Positions 7,515 to 15,668 of a stretch of DNA of 64,000 bases are shown piece after piece. Both the position numbers and the translations under genes were made by a program. Origin of the DNA: Ectothiorhodospiraceae bacterium (GTDB lineage: Bacteria; Pseudomonadota; Gammaproteobacteria; HK1); NCBI GenBank assembly GCA_024234875.1, contig JACKNM010000019.1, positions 1 to 64,000 of the forward strand. The letters are read 5' to 3'. The notes under the pieces are model-generated. The model was not told where the DNA came from. It saw only the letters and a program-made list of their open reading frames with translations, and searched no databases. How positions within the stretch are numbered: the stretch's first letter is position 1; each line of letters begins with the position of its first letter.

Positions 7515-9083
7515 ATGCCGAACGTGAAACGCGCGCTGCTAAGCGTCTCCGACAAGGCCGGGATCGTCGATCTCGCGCGCGGGCTCGCCGATCTCGGAGT
7601 CGGGATCCTCTCCACCGGCGGCACCGCCAAGCTGCTCGCGGCCGAAGGCATCGAGGTCACCGAGGTCTCCGACCACACCGGGTTCCCCGAGATCATGGAC
7701 GGCAGGGTGAAGACCCTGCACCCCCGCATCCACGGCGGACTGCTCGGCCGGCCAGCCGTCGACGGTGCGGTGATGGCGGCACACGGCATCGAGCCGATCG
7801 GTCTGTTGGTGGTGAACCTCTATCCCTTCGAGCGCACCGTCGCCGATCCGGACTGCGATCTGGCCACCGCGATCGAGAACATCGACATCGGCGGTCCGGC
7901 GATGCTGCGCGCGGCGGCGAAGAACCACGCCAACGTGGCGGTGGTCGTCGACGCCGCGGACTACGCCGGGGTTCTGGAGGAGCTGCGAGCGAGTGGGGGC
8001 GCGCTCGGCGACGCGACGCGGCTGCGCCTCGCGACCAAGGCGTTCGAGCACACCGCACGCTACGACGGCGCGATCGCCTCCTGGCTCGGCTGCATCGAGC
8101 CCGCGAGCGGCGAGCGCGGTGCCTTCCCGCGCACCTGGAACCACCAGTACCGGCTGGTCGAGACGATGCGCTACGGCGAGAACCCGCATCAGCGCGCCGC
8201 GTTCTACGCCGAGCACCATCCGCGCGAGAGCTCGGTGGCGACCGCGCGGCAGCTCCAGGGCAAGGCGCTCTCGTTCAACAACGTCGCCGACACCGACGCC
8301 GCGCTCGAATGCGTGCGTGCGTTCGAGGTGCCGGCATGCGTCATCGTCAAGCACGCGAATCCCTGTGGTGTCGCGGTCGGCGCCGATGCCCTCGACGCCT
8401 ACGAGCGTGCCTACCGCACCGACCCGACGTCCGCGTTCGGCGGGATCATCGCCTTCAATCGCGAGCTCGACGGACCCACCGCGCGCGCAATCGTCGCCCG
8501 CCAGTTCGTCGAGGTGATCATCGCGCCGACGGTGGACGACGAGGCGCTCGCCGCGACGCGCTCGAAGGAGAACATCCGCGTGCTCGCCTGTGGCCCGCTC
8601 GGCGATTCCCCGAGCCCGGCGCTCGAGGTGCGGAGCGTGAACGGCGGTCTGCTGGTGCAGGACCGCGATCTGGGCCGTGTCACCGCCGACGACCTCGAGG
8701 TGGTGACCGAGCGCGCCCCCAGCGAGCGCGAGCTGGCGGATCTCCTGTTCGCGTGGAAGGTGGTGAAGATGGTGAAGTCGAACGCCATCGTGTTCTGCCG
8801 CGACGGTGCCACCGTCGGCATCGGTGCCGGGCAGATGAGCCGCGTCTACTCCGCGCGCATCGCGGCCATCAAGGCGGCCGACGAGGGGCTCGAGGTCGCC
8901 GGGTCGGTGCTCGCCTCGGATGCATTCTTTCCGTTTCGCGACGGCGTCGACGCCGCGGCCGAGGCTGGCGTCACCGCGGTAATCGAGCCGGGGGGCTCGA
9001 TGCGTGACGCGGAGGTGATCGCGGCCGCCAACGAGAACGGCATGGCGATGGTATTCACGCGGATGCGGCACTTCCGCCACTGA
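7515..9083 (+). CDS. purH: bifunctional AICAR formyltransferase / IMP cyclohydrolase
   Basis: Performs the last two steps of IMP synthesis. The 522 residues comprise an N-terminal MGS-like cyclohydrolase domain (VKRALLSVSDKAGIVDLARGL, STGGTAKLL, MDGRVKTLHP, NIDIGGPAM) and the AICAR transformylase domain (RYGENPHQRAAFY, KHANPCGVA, SAFGGIIAFNRELD, GAGQMSRV, DAFFPFRDGVD, QPGGS-like IEPGGSMRD). The ATG at 7515 gives the canonical start. The 133-bp spacer after fis shows no strong promoter. purD follows 25 bases downstream. Confidence 0.98.
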   Translation: MPNVKRALLSVSDKAGIVDLARGLADLGVGILSTGGTAKLLAAEGIEVTEVSDHTGFPEIMDGRVKTLHPRIHGGLLGRPAVDGAVMAAHGIEPIGLLVVNLYPFERTVADPDCDLATAIENIDIGGPAMLRAAAKNHANVAVVVDAADYAGVLEELRASGGALGDATRLRLATKAFEHTARYDGAIASWLGCIEPASGERGAFPRTWNHQYRLVETMRYGENPHQRAAFYAEHHPRESSVATARQLQGKALSFNNVADTDAALECVRAFEVPACVIVKHANPCGVAVGADALDAYERAYRTDPTSAFGGIIAFNRELDGPTARAIVARQFVEVIIAPTVDDEALAATRSKENIRVLACGPLGDSPSPALEVRSVNGGLLVQDRDLGRVTADDLEVVTERAPSERELADLLFAWKVVKMVKSNAIVFCRDGATVGIGAGQMSRVYSARIAAIKAADEGLEVAGSVLASDAFFPFRDGVDAAAEAGVTAVIEPGGSMRDAEVIAAANENGMAMVFTRMRHFRH

Positions 9084-9108
9084 TTCGGCCCGTGGGGCGG
9101 AGGATTCG

Positions 9109-10380
9109 ATGCAGGTCCTGATCGTCGGTGGTGGCGGGCGCGAGCATGCGCTCGCGTGGAAGGTGGCGCGTAGCCCTCGGGTCACCCGGGTGTTCGTCGC
9201 GCCCGGGAACGCGGGAACGGCTGCCGAGCCACGCTGCGAGAACGTCGCCGTCGCGGCCGAGGACATCGAGGGGCTGGTGGCTTTCGCGCGCGAGCGCGCC
9301 ATCGATCTCACCATCGTCGGCCCCGAGGCGCCCCTGGTCGCGGGGCTCGCAGATCGCTTCGCCGAGGCGGGACTCGCCTGCTTCGGCCCGCGCGCGGACG
9401 GGGCGCGACTCGAGGGGTCGAAGGCGTTCACCAAGGCGTTCCTCGCTCGTCACGGCATTCCCACCGCCGGTTACGACGAGTGCACCACGCTCGACCAGGC
9501 GCGGGCGGCGATCGCGGCTCGCGGCGCGCCGGTGGTGGTGAAGGCCGACGGCCTGGCTGCCGGCAAGGGCGTGGTGGTGGCGACCACCGTCGAGGAGGCC
9601 GAAGCGGCCGCGCGCTCGATGCTCGAGGATGCGGCATTCGGCGCCGCCGGCAGTCGGGTGGTGGTCGAGGACTACCTCGAGGGCGAGGAGGCGAGCTTCA
9701 TGGTCGTCCTGGGCGGTGGGCGGATCGTGCCGCTCGCCACCAGCCAGGACCACAAGCGCGTCGGCGAGGGCGACACCGGTCCCAATACCGGCGGCATGGG
9801 CGCCTATTCACCGGCGCCGCTGGTTACCACGGCGGTCCATGATCGGATCATGGCGGAGGTCATCGAGCCCACCGTGCGCGGGCTCGCGGCCGAGGGCATC
9901 GACTACACCGGCTTCCTCTATGCCGGCCTGATGATCGGGTCGGACGGCGCCCCGCGGGTGATCGAGTTCAACTGCCGGGCCGGTGACCCAGAGATCGAGC
10001 CGATCCTGCTGCGGCTGCGGACCGACCTCGTCGACCTCTGCGAGGCGGCGATCCGTGGCACGCTCGCAGCGTCGATGGCCGACTGGGATCCGCGCTTTGC
10101 GGTCGGCGTCGTGATGGCGGCGCAGGGTTACCCGGGCAGCTATCCGAAGGGCGCGGTCATCGACGGCCTGGACGGCGCCGACGACGACACCAAGGTCTTC
10201 CACGCCGGAACGCGCAACGACGGTCAGCGAGTGGTCACCGCGGGTGGTCGCGTGCTCTGCGTCTGCGGCCTCGGCGACACGGTCGCCGCCGCGAGGGCCC
10301 GGGCGTACTCGCGCGTCGGCGCGATCACCTGGCCGGGCGCATTCTGGCGCCGCGACATCGGTCATCGCGCTCTCGACTGA
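9109..10380 (+). CDS. purD: phosphoribosylamine-glycine ligase
   Basis: GAR synthetase, step two of purine synthesis, an ATP-grasp enzyme. It is 423 residues long (about 429 in E. coli). Motifs: MQVLIVGGGGREHALAWK, GPEAPLVAGLAD, KAFTKAFLARHGIPTA, VVVKADGLAAGKGVVVA, LATSQDHKRVGEGDTGPNTGGMGAYSPAP, NCRAGDPE. It probably forms an operon with purH. It is the last gene of the conserved left-hand block; gene content downstream is accessory. Confidence 0.98.
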   Translation: MQVLIVGGGGREHALAWKVARSPRVTRVFVAPGNAGTAAEPRCENVAVAAEDIEGLVAFARERAIDLTIVGPEAPLVAGLADRFAEAGLACFGPRADGARLEGSKAFTKAFLARHGIPTAGYDECTTLDQARAAIAARGAPVVVKADGLAAGKGVVVATTVEEAEAAARSMLEDAAFGAAGSRVVVEDYLEGEEASFMVVLGGGRIVPLATSQDHKRVGEGDTGPNTGGMGAYSPAPLVTTAVHDRIMAEVIEPTVRGLAAEGIDYTGFLYAGLMIGSDGAPRVIEFNCRAGDPEIEPILLRLRTDLVDLCEAAIRGTLAASMADWDPRFAVGVVMAAQGYPGSYPKGAVIDGLDGADDDTKVFHAGTRNDGQRVVTAGGRVLCVCGLGDTVAAARARAYSRVGAITWPGAFWRRDIGHRALD

Positions 10381-10685
10381 GCCCACGAAGCACGCACCAC
10401 GGCGGGCTGCGCGTCGGTGGTGGTTCCCACTGCCGCCGCCGGGCCAAGCCGCCAATTTCGTCCAGATGTGGGATTTCCCACAGTCCCGCCTCTCGTCCGG
10501 GCCTCAGGCTGACGCAAAGACTGAATGTCGCGATGCCAGGGAGACCCGCGCACGAGGCGGGTGGCATCGCCAACGGCGCCGACTCGGAGCCGGCTCGCGA
10601 GCCCGATCGCGGCCGACGTCGCGAGCCGGACGCCGGCGGGGGCAGCGTTTGCCCCACGGTGGCGCCACGGGCAGGGGGGACGACC
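10381..10685. other. 305-bp spacer with a near-perfect palindrome
   Basis: No convincing gene is present between purD and the next small protein. The notable element is TGTGGGA-TT-TCCCACA at 10467-10482, a 7-bp inverted repeat. It lacks a following T-run, so it is a weak terminator candidate and could equally be an operator. An open frame reaches back to 10533 but its translation is low-complexity Arg/Gly/Pro sequence. Confidence 0.5.
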
Positions 10686-10931
10686 ATGGCCTTCAGGCGA
10701 CTGGTCGAGCTCGACTTCCGGGTCGAGCTCGGCGCGCGACGCGCGGTGCGGGTCGAGGCGCGTGACGACAACGGTGACAGCTTCACCCTGGTCGCCGTCT
10801 CCGGCGAGCGACGCGAGACGGTCGGAGCGCTGCTGCGTCAGGTGGCGCAGTGCTACGAGACCACCGGTCAGGTCGACGTCTCGGTGGACGAGGCGACCGG
10901 CCTAATCACCGGTGTCATCTCGTCGGCCTGA
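10686..10931 (+). CDS. small conserved-looking hypothetical protein
   Basis: An 81-residue soluble protein with no recognised domain. The sequence reads as a compact alternating fold (LVELDFRVELGARRAVRVEARDD; FTLVAVSGERRETVGALLRQVAQCYETT) and ends in EATGLITGVISSA. The ATG at 10686 has GGGGGA five bases upstream, and the normal codon pattern begins here, so I prefer it to the longer frame from 10533. The 3' end stands nine bases before the left arm of repeat element R1. Function unknown. Confidence 0.6.
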   Translation: MAFRRLVELDFRVELGARRAVRVEARDDNGDSFTLVAVSGERRETVGALLRQVAQCYETTGQVDVSVDEATGLITGVISSA

Positions 10932-10939
10932 TCCCGATC

Positions 10940-11107
10940 GGGGTCGGACCAACTCAGGTTGTTGATCTCATTGAAGAAACATCCGCTGCCGGGGCGTCGA
11001 CGGCGTCTCGCACCCGGCAGGGTCGGAGGTCGGGAAGGGGAAGGGTCGCGGGAGTCGTCGAAAGCGAAATCAGTAGTGATTTCAGAGGCCCAAGTAGGTC
11101 AGACCGC
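10940..11107. repeat. interspersed element R1 with 17-bp terminal inverted repeats
   Basis: The left arm GGGGTCGGACCAACTCA is at 10940-10956; a degenerate right arm ends at 11107 (about 16 of 21 matches over the end and its flank). The interior begins TTGTTGATCTCATTGAAG, resembling R3. It lies between convergent genes (the 81-residue protein and hisH), and the hisH stop codon at 11099-11101 falls inside the right arm. Confidence 0.85.
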
Positions 11108-11758
11108 GGGTGCGATGCCGTCCCAGGTGAGGAAGTTGCGCAGCACCTGCAGCCCGGCGCGGGCGCTCTTCTCGGGGTGGAACTGGACCGCCACCCAGCC
11201 CGGACCGGCCAGCGCGCAGGCGAACTCCACCGCGTAACGCGTGGTCGCCAGCACCACGCCGGCGTCGGCCGGATCTGCGTAGTAGCTGTTCATGAAGTAG
11301 AAGCGCTCGCCGTCCGCCACGCCCTCGAACAACGGGTGCGGGCGACGTTGCCAGACGTTGTTCCAGCCCATGTGGGGGACCGAGAGGCGGGCTCCGGTGT
11401 CCGGATCGGTGGCGTGCTCGGGAAACCGGCGCACGATGCCCGGCACGAGTCCGAGGCACGGCGTCTCGCGGTGCTCCTCGCTCGCGTCGAGCAGCACCTG
11501 GAGCCCGATGCAGATGCCCAGGAAGGGCCGCGTGCCGAGCGCCTGGCGCACCACCGGCTCGAGCCCGAAGCGGTGAATCTCGCCCATACAGTCGCGTACC
11601 GCGCCCTGCCCGGGGAAGACGACCCGGTCCGCGCTCGCGATGCGAGCGGGGTCGGAGGTCACCTCGACCTCGGCCGCGCCGTCGGCCACGTGCTCGATCG
11701 CCTTGGCGACCGAGCGCAGATTGCCCATCCCGTAGTCGATGACCGCGACGCGCTGCAT
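11099..11758 (-). CDS. hisH: imidazole glycerol phosphate synthase, glutaminase subunit
   Basis: Supplies ammonia to HisF in histidine synthesis. The 219 residues carry the class I glutaminase triad: nucleophile Cys83 in FLGICIGLQVLL, and His/Glu in AVQFHPEKS. Other family marks are VIDYGMGNLRSV, FPGQGAVRDCM, PHMGWNNV and YFMNSYYA. It follows hisB by 27 bases. The last few codons and the stop come from the right arm of repeat R1. hisA, which usually comes next, is absent; the next gene is the convergent 81-residue ORF. Confidence 0.96.
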   Translation of the reverse strand: MQRVAVIDYGMGNLRSVAKAIEHVADGAAEVEVTSDPARIASADRVVFPGQGAVRDCMGEIHRFGLEPVVRQALGTRPFLGICIGLQVLLDASEEHRETPCLGLVPGIVRRFPEHATDPDTGARLSVPHMGWNNVWQRRPHPLFEGVADGERFYFMNSYYADPADAGVVLATTRYAVEFACALAGPGWVAVQFHPEKSARAGLQVLRNFLTWDGIAPAV

Positions 11759-11785
11759 GTGTCGACGCCTTGCTCGCGGCCGCGC

Positions 11786-12379
11786 TCAGAGCACGCCCTT
11801 GGTCGACGGCACCTCGCCGCCCATTCGCGCATCGGGCGTGGCCGCCATGCGCAGCGCGCGCCCGAAGGCCTTGAACACCGTCTCCGCGATGTGATGGGCG
11901 TTGCGGCCCTCGAGGTTGTCGATGTGCACGGTGGCGAGCGCGTGGTTGACGAAGCCCTGGAAGAACTCGCGCACCAGGTCGACGTCGAAGTTGCCGATGT
12001 GGGCGCGCGGATAGCTCACCCGGTACTCGAGCCCTGGACGCCCGGAGAAGTCGATTACCACCCGCGACAGCGCCTCGTCGAGCGGCACGTAGGCATGGCC
12101 GTAGCGAGTGATGCCGCGCTTGTCGCCGAGCGCCTGCGCCACCGCCTGGCCGAGCACGATGCCGACGTCCTCCACGGTATGGTGCTGGTCGACCTCCAGA
12201 TCGCCCTCGGCGCGGACCTCGAGGTCGACGAGGCCGTGGCGCGCGATCTGCTCGAGCATGTGCTCGAGGAACGGCAGTCCGGTGTCGAAGCTCGACTCGC
12301 CCTCACCGTCGAGGTCGAGCTTGACCCGAATCCGGGTCTCGCGGGTGTTGCGCTCAACAGTCGCCTTGCGGTCGCTCAT
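11786..12379 (-). CDS. hisB: imidazoleglycerol-phosphate dehydratase
   Basis: Catalyses step six of histidine synthesis; monofunctional form without the histidinol-phosphatase domain of enterics. The 197 residues match the family: ATVERNTRETRIRVKLDLDG, TGLPFLEHMLEQIARHG, the manganese-binding DQHHTVEDVGI and GRNAHHIAETVFKAFGRAL, and the C-terminal PSTKGVL. The ATG at 12379 gives the normal N-terminus; the frame continues upstream without homology. It is the first gene of the two-gene his operon and is divergent from lutA. Confidence 0.97.
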   Translation of the reverse strand: MSDRKATVERNTRETRIRVKLDLDGEGESSFDTGLPFLEHMLEQIARHGLVDLEVRAEGDLEVDQHHTVEDVGIVLGQAVAQALGDKRGITRYGHAYVPLDEALSRVVIDFSGRPGLEYRVSYPRAHIGNFDVDLVREFFQGFVNHALATVHIDNLEGRNAHHIAETVFKAFGRALRMAATPDARMGGEVPSTKGVL

Positions 12380-12515
12380 CTGACTCGGTCCTGCGCTGCC
12401 CGCGGGCGGCGACCCGGTGACGCCCGGGCCGCCCGACACCCCGTCGGGGTGGGCTTGGACGGCAAGGATACCGCAGTGCGGCATCACTCACATGCGCCCT
12501 CGGAACGTCGTTGGT

Positions 12516-12545
12516 TTGACCCCCGTGCGAGCGCGCGGGTACTCT
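12516..12545 (+). promoter_or_regulatory. sigma-70-type promoter of lutABC
   Basis: TTGACC at 12516-12521 and TACTCT at 12540-12545 are spaced by 18 bases, about 60 bases before the lutA ATG. The assignment rests on match and position only; no LutR-type operator was identified. Confidence 0.45.
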
Positions 12546-12603
12546 CGCCGCCGGCCTTCCAACCGTGCTCGACCCCATCAGAGTCGGAGCCACCACCACC
12601 CGC

Positions 12604-13404
12604 ATGAGCGACTCCCCGCAACCCGTCGGCCCGGCGTCTGATCGCCCCCGCGTCGGCCTCTTCGTCACCTGTCTCGTCGACGTCTTCCGCCCCAACATCG
12701 GCTTCGCCGCGGTGAAGCTGCTGGAGGACGCGGGGTGTCGCGTCGAGGTGCCGGATCTCCAGACCTGCTGTGGTCAGCCCGCCTACAACAGTGGCGACGC
12801 CGCCGATGCTCGGGTCCTCGCGCGCCAGGTGATCGAGGCGTTCGAGGGGTTCGACTACGTGGTCGGTGCGTCCGGGTCATGCATGGGCATGCTGCACACG
12901 CACTACCCGCGGCTGTTCGAGAACGACGCCCGCTGGCGTGCGCGCGCCAACGCGCTCGCCGACCGCTGCCACGAGCTGCTCTCGTTCCTGCACGACGTGC
13001 GCGGCGTGCGCGAGGTGCGGGCGCGTTACGACTCAACGGTGACCTACCACGATTCGTGCTCGGGCCTGCGCGAGCTCGGTGTGCAACGCCAGCCGCGCGC
13101 GCTGCTCGCGAGCGTCGAGGGGCTCGGCCTGCGCGAGCTCGAGGACAGCAACGTGTGCTGCGGGTTCGGCGGCACGTTCTGCGTCAAGTACCCCGCGATC
13201 TCCGAGAAGATGGTCACCGACAAGGCGAACCACGTGATCAGGAGCGGCGCCGGGACCCTGCTCGGCGGTGACCTCGGCTGCCTGCTCAACATGGCCGGCC
13301 GATTGCGGCGCATGGGCAGCCCGGTGAGGGTCTACCACGCGGCGGAGGTGCTCGCCGGCATGACCGACGTGCCACCCATCGGCGACGGCGAGGCGTCCTC
13401 GTGA
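12604..13404 (+). CDS. lutA: LutA/YkgE family (Fe-S)-binding lactate-utilisation protein
   Basis: One of three proteins needed for L-lactate oxidation by the flavin-independent Lut route. The 266 residues contain two CCG-type cysteine motifs: TCCGQPAYNSG in the first half and NVCCGFGGTFCVKYP in the second, as in heterodisulfide-reductase-like iron-sulfur subunits. I chose the ATG at 12604, with VGLFVTCLVDVFRPNIGFA following shortly; the frame is open from 12565. Its stop overlaps lutB (GTGA). Confidence 0.92.
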   Translation: MSDSPQPVGPASDRPRVGLFVTCLVDVFRPNIGFAAVKLLEDAGCRVEVPDLQTCCGQPAYNSGDAADARVLARQVIEAFEGFDYVVGASGSCMGMLHTHYPRLFENDARWRARANALADRCHELLSFLHDVRGVREVRARYDSTVTYHDSCSGLRELGVQRQPRALLASVEGLGLRELEDSNVCCGFGGTFCVKYPAISEKMVTDKANHVIRSGAGTLLGGDLGCLLNMAGRLRRMGSPVRVYHAAEVLAGMTDVPPIGDGEASS

Positions 13405-14831
13405 GCGGCCCGGCACCACGCTCGCGCGATTTCGAGCGCCGCGCCTACGTCGAGATCCACAACCCGAACCTCCAGGAGGCGATGGGGCTCGCCAAGCAGG
13501 GCTTCGTGGGCAAGCGCGCGAGCGCGGTGGCCGCGGTGCCGGAGTGGGAGCAGCTCCGCGCCGCCGGGCGCGAGATCAAGGAGCACACCCTCGCCCACCT
13601 CGACTGGTATCTAGAGCGCTTCGAGGCAAAGGTGCGCGAGAACGGTGGCCACGTGCACTGGGCGTCGACCGCCGAGGAGGCGTGTCGCATCGTCGTCGAT
13701 CTCTGCCGCGCCGCCGGCGCGCGCCGCGTCACCAAGGGCAAGTCGATGGTGGCGGAGGAGATCGGGCTCAACGAGGCGCTCGCCGACGCCGGGCTCGAGC
13801 GGGTGGAGACCGATCTCGGCGAGTACATCATCCAGCTCGCCGACGAGCCGCCGAGCCACATCATCGCGCCGGCGGTGCACAAGACGAAGGACCAGGTCTC
13901 CGATCTGTTCCATCGCCACCACCGCCAGTACGGCCTCACCGAGCGCCAGACCGAGGGGCCGGCGCTGGTGGCCGAGGCGCGCGAGGTGCTGCGCGAGAAG
14001 TTCCTGACCGCCGACGTCGGCATCACTGGCGCCAACTTCCTGGTGGCCGAGACCGGCTCCACCGTGATCGTCACCAACGAGGGCAACGGCGACCTCACCA
14101 ACACCCTGCCGCGAGTGCACATCGTCACCGCCGGCATCGAGAAGGTGATCCCGACGCTCGACGACACCGCGACCATCCTGCGCCTGCTCGCGCGCAGCGC
14201 GACCGGGCAGGAGATGTCGGTCTACACCACGTTCTCCACCGGCCCCCGCCGCGCATCGGACCTCGACGGGCCGAGCGAGATGCACGTGGTGTTGATCGAC
14301 AACGGCCGCTCGCAGATGCTCGGCAACGAGTTCCACCACATGCTGCGCTGCATCCGCTGCGGCGCGTGCATGAACCACTGCCCGGTGTACACCGCGGTCG
14401 GCGGCCACACCTACGGCTGGGTCTACGTCGGGCCGATGGGCTCGGTGCTCACGCCGCTGATGATCGGCATCGAGGACTCGGGACATCTCCCGAACGCGTG
14501 CACGATGAACGGGCGTTGCGCCGAGGTCTGCCCGATGCAGATCCCGTTGCCCGACCTGCTACGGGTCCATCGCGAGCGCCAGCACGCCTCGCGGCTCGAT
14601 GCCCCGCGCGCGCGCATGATGCTGCGCGCATGGGCCTTCCTCGCTCGACGCCCGGCGCTGTATCGCCGGGTGGTCGACCTCGGTGCGAGGGCGCTGGCGA
14701 TGCTCGGACGCCGTCGGGGGCGGCTGCGCTGGCTGCCACTCGCCGGCGGCTGGACTGGCTCGCGCGACCTGCCGGCGCCGCAGGGCGAGACCTTCACTCG
14801 CGCCTGGCGCGCGGGGAGGCGGCCGCGATGA
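13401..14831 (+). CDS. lutB: LutB/YkgF family iron-sulfur lactate-utilisation protein
   Basis: The central subunit of the lactate oxidation complex. The 476 residues contain the LutB catalytic-type domain (RVTKGKSMVAEEIGLNEAL; GANFLVAETGSTVIVTNEGNGD) and two C-terminal [4Fe-4S] motifs, CIRCGACMNHCPVY and CTMNGRCAEVCPMQIPLP. The GTG at 13401 overlaps the lutA stop, and the end overlaps lutC by four bases, so all three are coupled. Confidence 0.95.
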   Translation: MSGPAPRSRDFERRAYVEIHNPNLQEAMGLAKQGFVGKRASAVAAVPEWEQLRAAGREIKEHTLAHLDWYLERFEAKVRENGGHVHWASTAEEACRIVVDLCRAAGARRVTKGKSMVAEEIGLNEALADAGLERVETDLGEYIIQLADEPPSHIIAPAVHKTKDQVSDLFHRHHRQYGLTERQTEGPALVAEAREVLREKFLTADVGITGANFLVAETGSTVIVTNEGNGDLTNTLPRVHIVTAGIEKVIPTLDDTATILRLLARSATGQEMSVYTTFSTGPRRASDLDGPSEMHVVLIDNGRSQMLGNEFHHMLRCIRCGACMNHCPVYTAVGGHTYGWVYVGPMGSVLTPLMIGIEDSGHLPNACTMNGRCAEVCPMQIPLPDLLRVHRERQHASRLDAPRARMMLRAWAFLARRPALYRRVVDLGARALAMLGRRRGRLRWLPLAGGWTGSRDLPAPQGETFTRAWRAGRRPR

Positions 14832-15481
14832 GCGACGCCCGCGCGCGCATCCTCGCCGACGTCCGCGCCGCGCTGCGGCGCACCGAGCCACTGCCGCCGA
14901 GCGTCGCCCGTGGTCTCGAGCAGCGCGTCGCGGCGCCGCAGGCCAACGTGCAGCCGGCGGTCGACGGCGACGTCGTCGAGCGCTTCGTGGCCAAGATGAC
15001 CGCGGTGAACGGCCTGGTCACGAGGCTCCCCGATCGCTCCGGCATCTCGGCCGCCCTCGAGGCCCACTGCGAGCGTCACCACGTGCCCACCGACATCGTG
15101 GTCGCGCCCGACCCGGCGCTCGACGACATCGCCTGGTCGAACCGCTTCTCGATCGAGCGGCGCGCCGCGCGCGGCGAGGACCGTTTGAGCGTGACCGGTG
15201 CCTACGCCGGCATCGCCGAGACCGGCACGCTGGTGTTGCTGTCGGGGCCCGAGAGCCCGACCAGCCTCAACTTCCTGCCCGACGACCACGTGGTGGTGCT
15301 CGACGCGCGTCGCGTCGTCCGCCACATCGAGGACGCATGGGCAACCTTGCGATCCGAGCGCCGGACCATGCCCCGCACCGTGAACCTCATCACCGGTCCC
15401 TCGAAGACCGGTGATATCGAGCAGAAGATCCACGAGGGCGCCCACGGCCCACGACGCCTGCACGTGCTCCTCATCGGCTAG
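14828..15481 (+). CDS. lutC: LutC/YkgG family lactate-utilisation protein
   Basis: Third Lut subunit, 217 residues. The conserved C-terminal part is present: SVTGAYAGIAETGTLVLLSGPESP, NFLPDDHVVVLDARRVV and the diagnostic ITGPSKTGDIEQKIHEGAHGPRRLHVLLI. ATG overlaps the lutB stop (ATGA). No lactate permease or regulator is adjacent. Repeat element R2 begins 14 bases after the stop. Confidence 0.94.
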   Translation: MSDARARILADVRAALRRTEPLPPSVARGLEQRVAAPQANVQPAVDGDVVERFVAKMTAVNGLVTRLPDRSGISAALEAHCERHHVPTDIVVAPDPALDDIAWSNRFSIERRAARGEDRLSVTGAYAGIAETGTLVLLSGPESPTSLNFLPDDHVVVLDARRVVRHIEDAWATLRSERRTMPRTVNLITGPSKTGDIEQKIHEGAHGPRRLHVLLIG

Positions 15482-15495
15482 CTCGGGGCTAGCTC

Positions 15496-15660
15496 GGGGT
15501 CGGACCAACTCAACCCGTTGAATCTTTGACGAAACTTCCCCGGCGCCGCGGTTCGACTCCGAGGCCGTTCCCCAGACCCCGGCACCAGTCGAGCCGACAC
15601 GAAACCATCGAGCCGCAGCAATAGTGCTTTCGGATCAACGGCCTGAGTTGGTCCGACCCC
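15496..15660. repeat. interspersed element R2 with 17-bp terminal inverted repeats
   Basis: Left arm GGGGTCGGACCAACTCA at 15496-15512; perfect inverted right arm TGAGTTGGTCCGACCCC at 15644-15660; total 165 bp. The interior differs from R1, R3 and R4 apart from the subterminal TTGAA-type segments. It fills the gap between convergent lutC and the ABC transporter gene and contains no usable ORF. Confidence 0.93.
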
Positions 15661-15668
15661 AGGCTCGC

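Noticed and set aside
11786..12545. Possibility of a bifunctional HisB with phosphatase domain
   Set aside because: The homologous part is only 197 residues, and the upstream extension is not HAD-like; it is the monofunctional dehydratase.
10850..12607. 585-codon plus-strand frame across hisH and hisB
   Set aside because: Antisense to two well-conserved his genes and running through repeat R1; no recognisable protein features.
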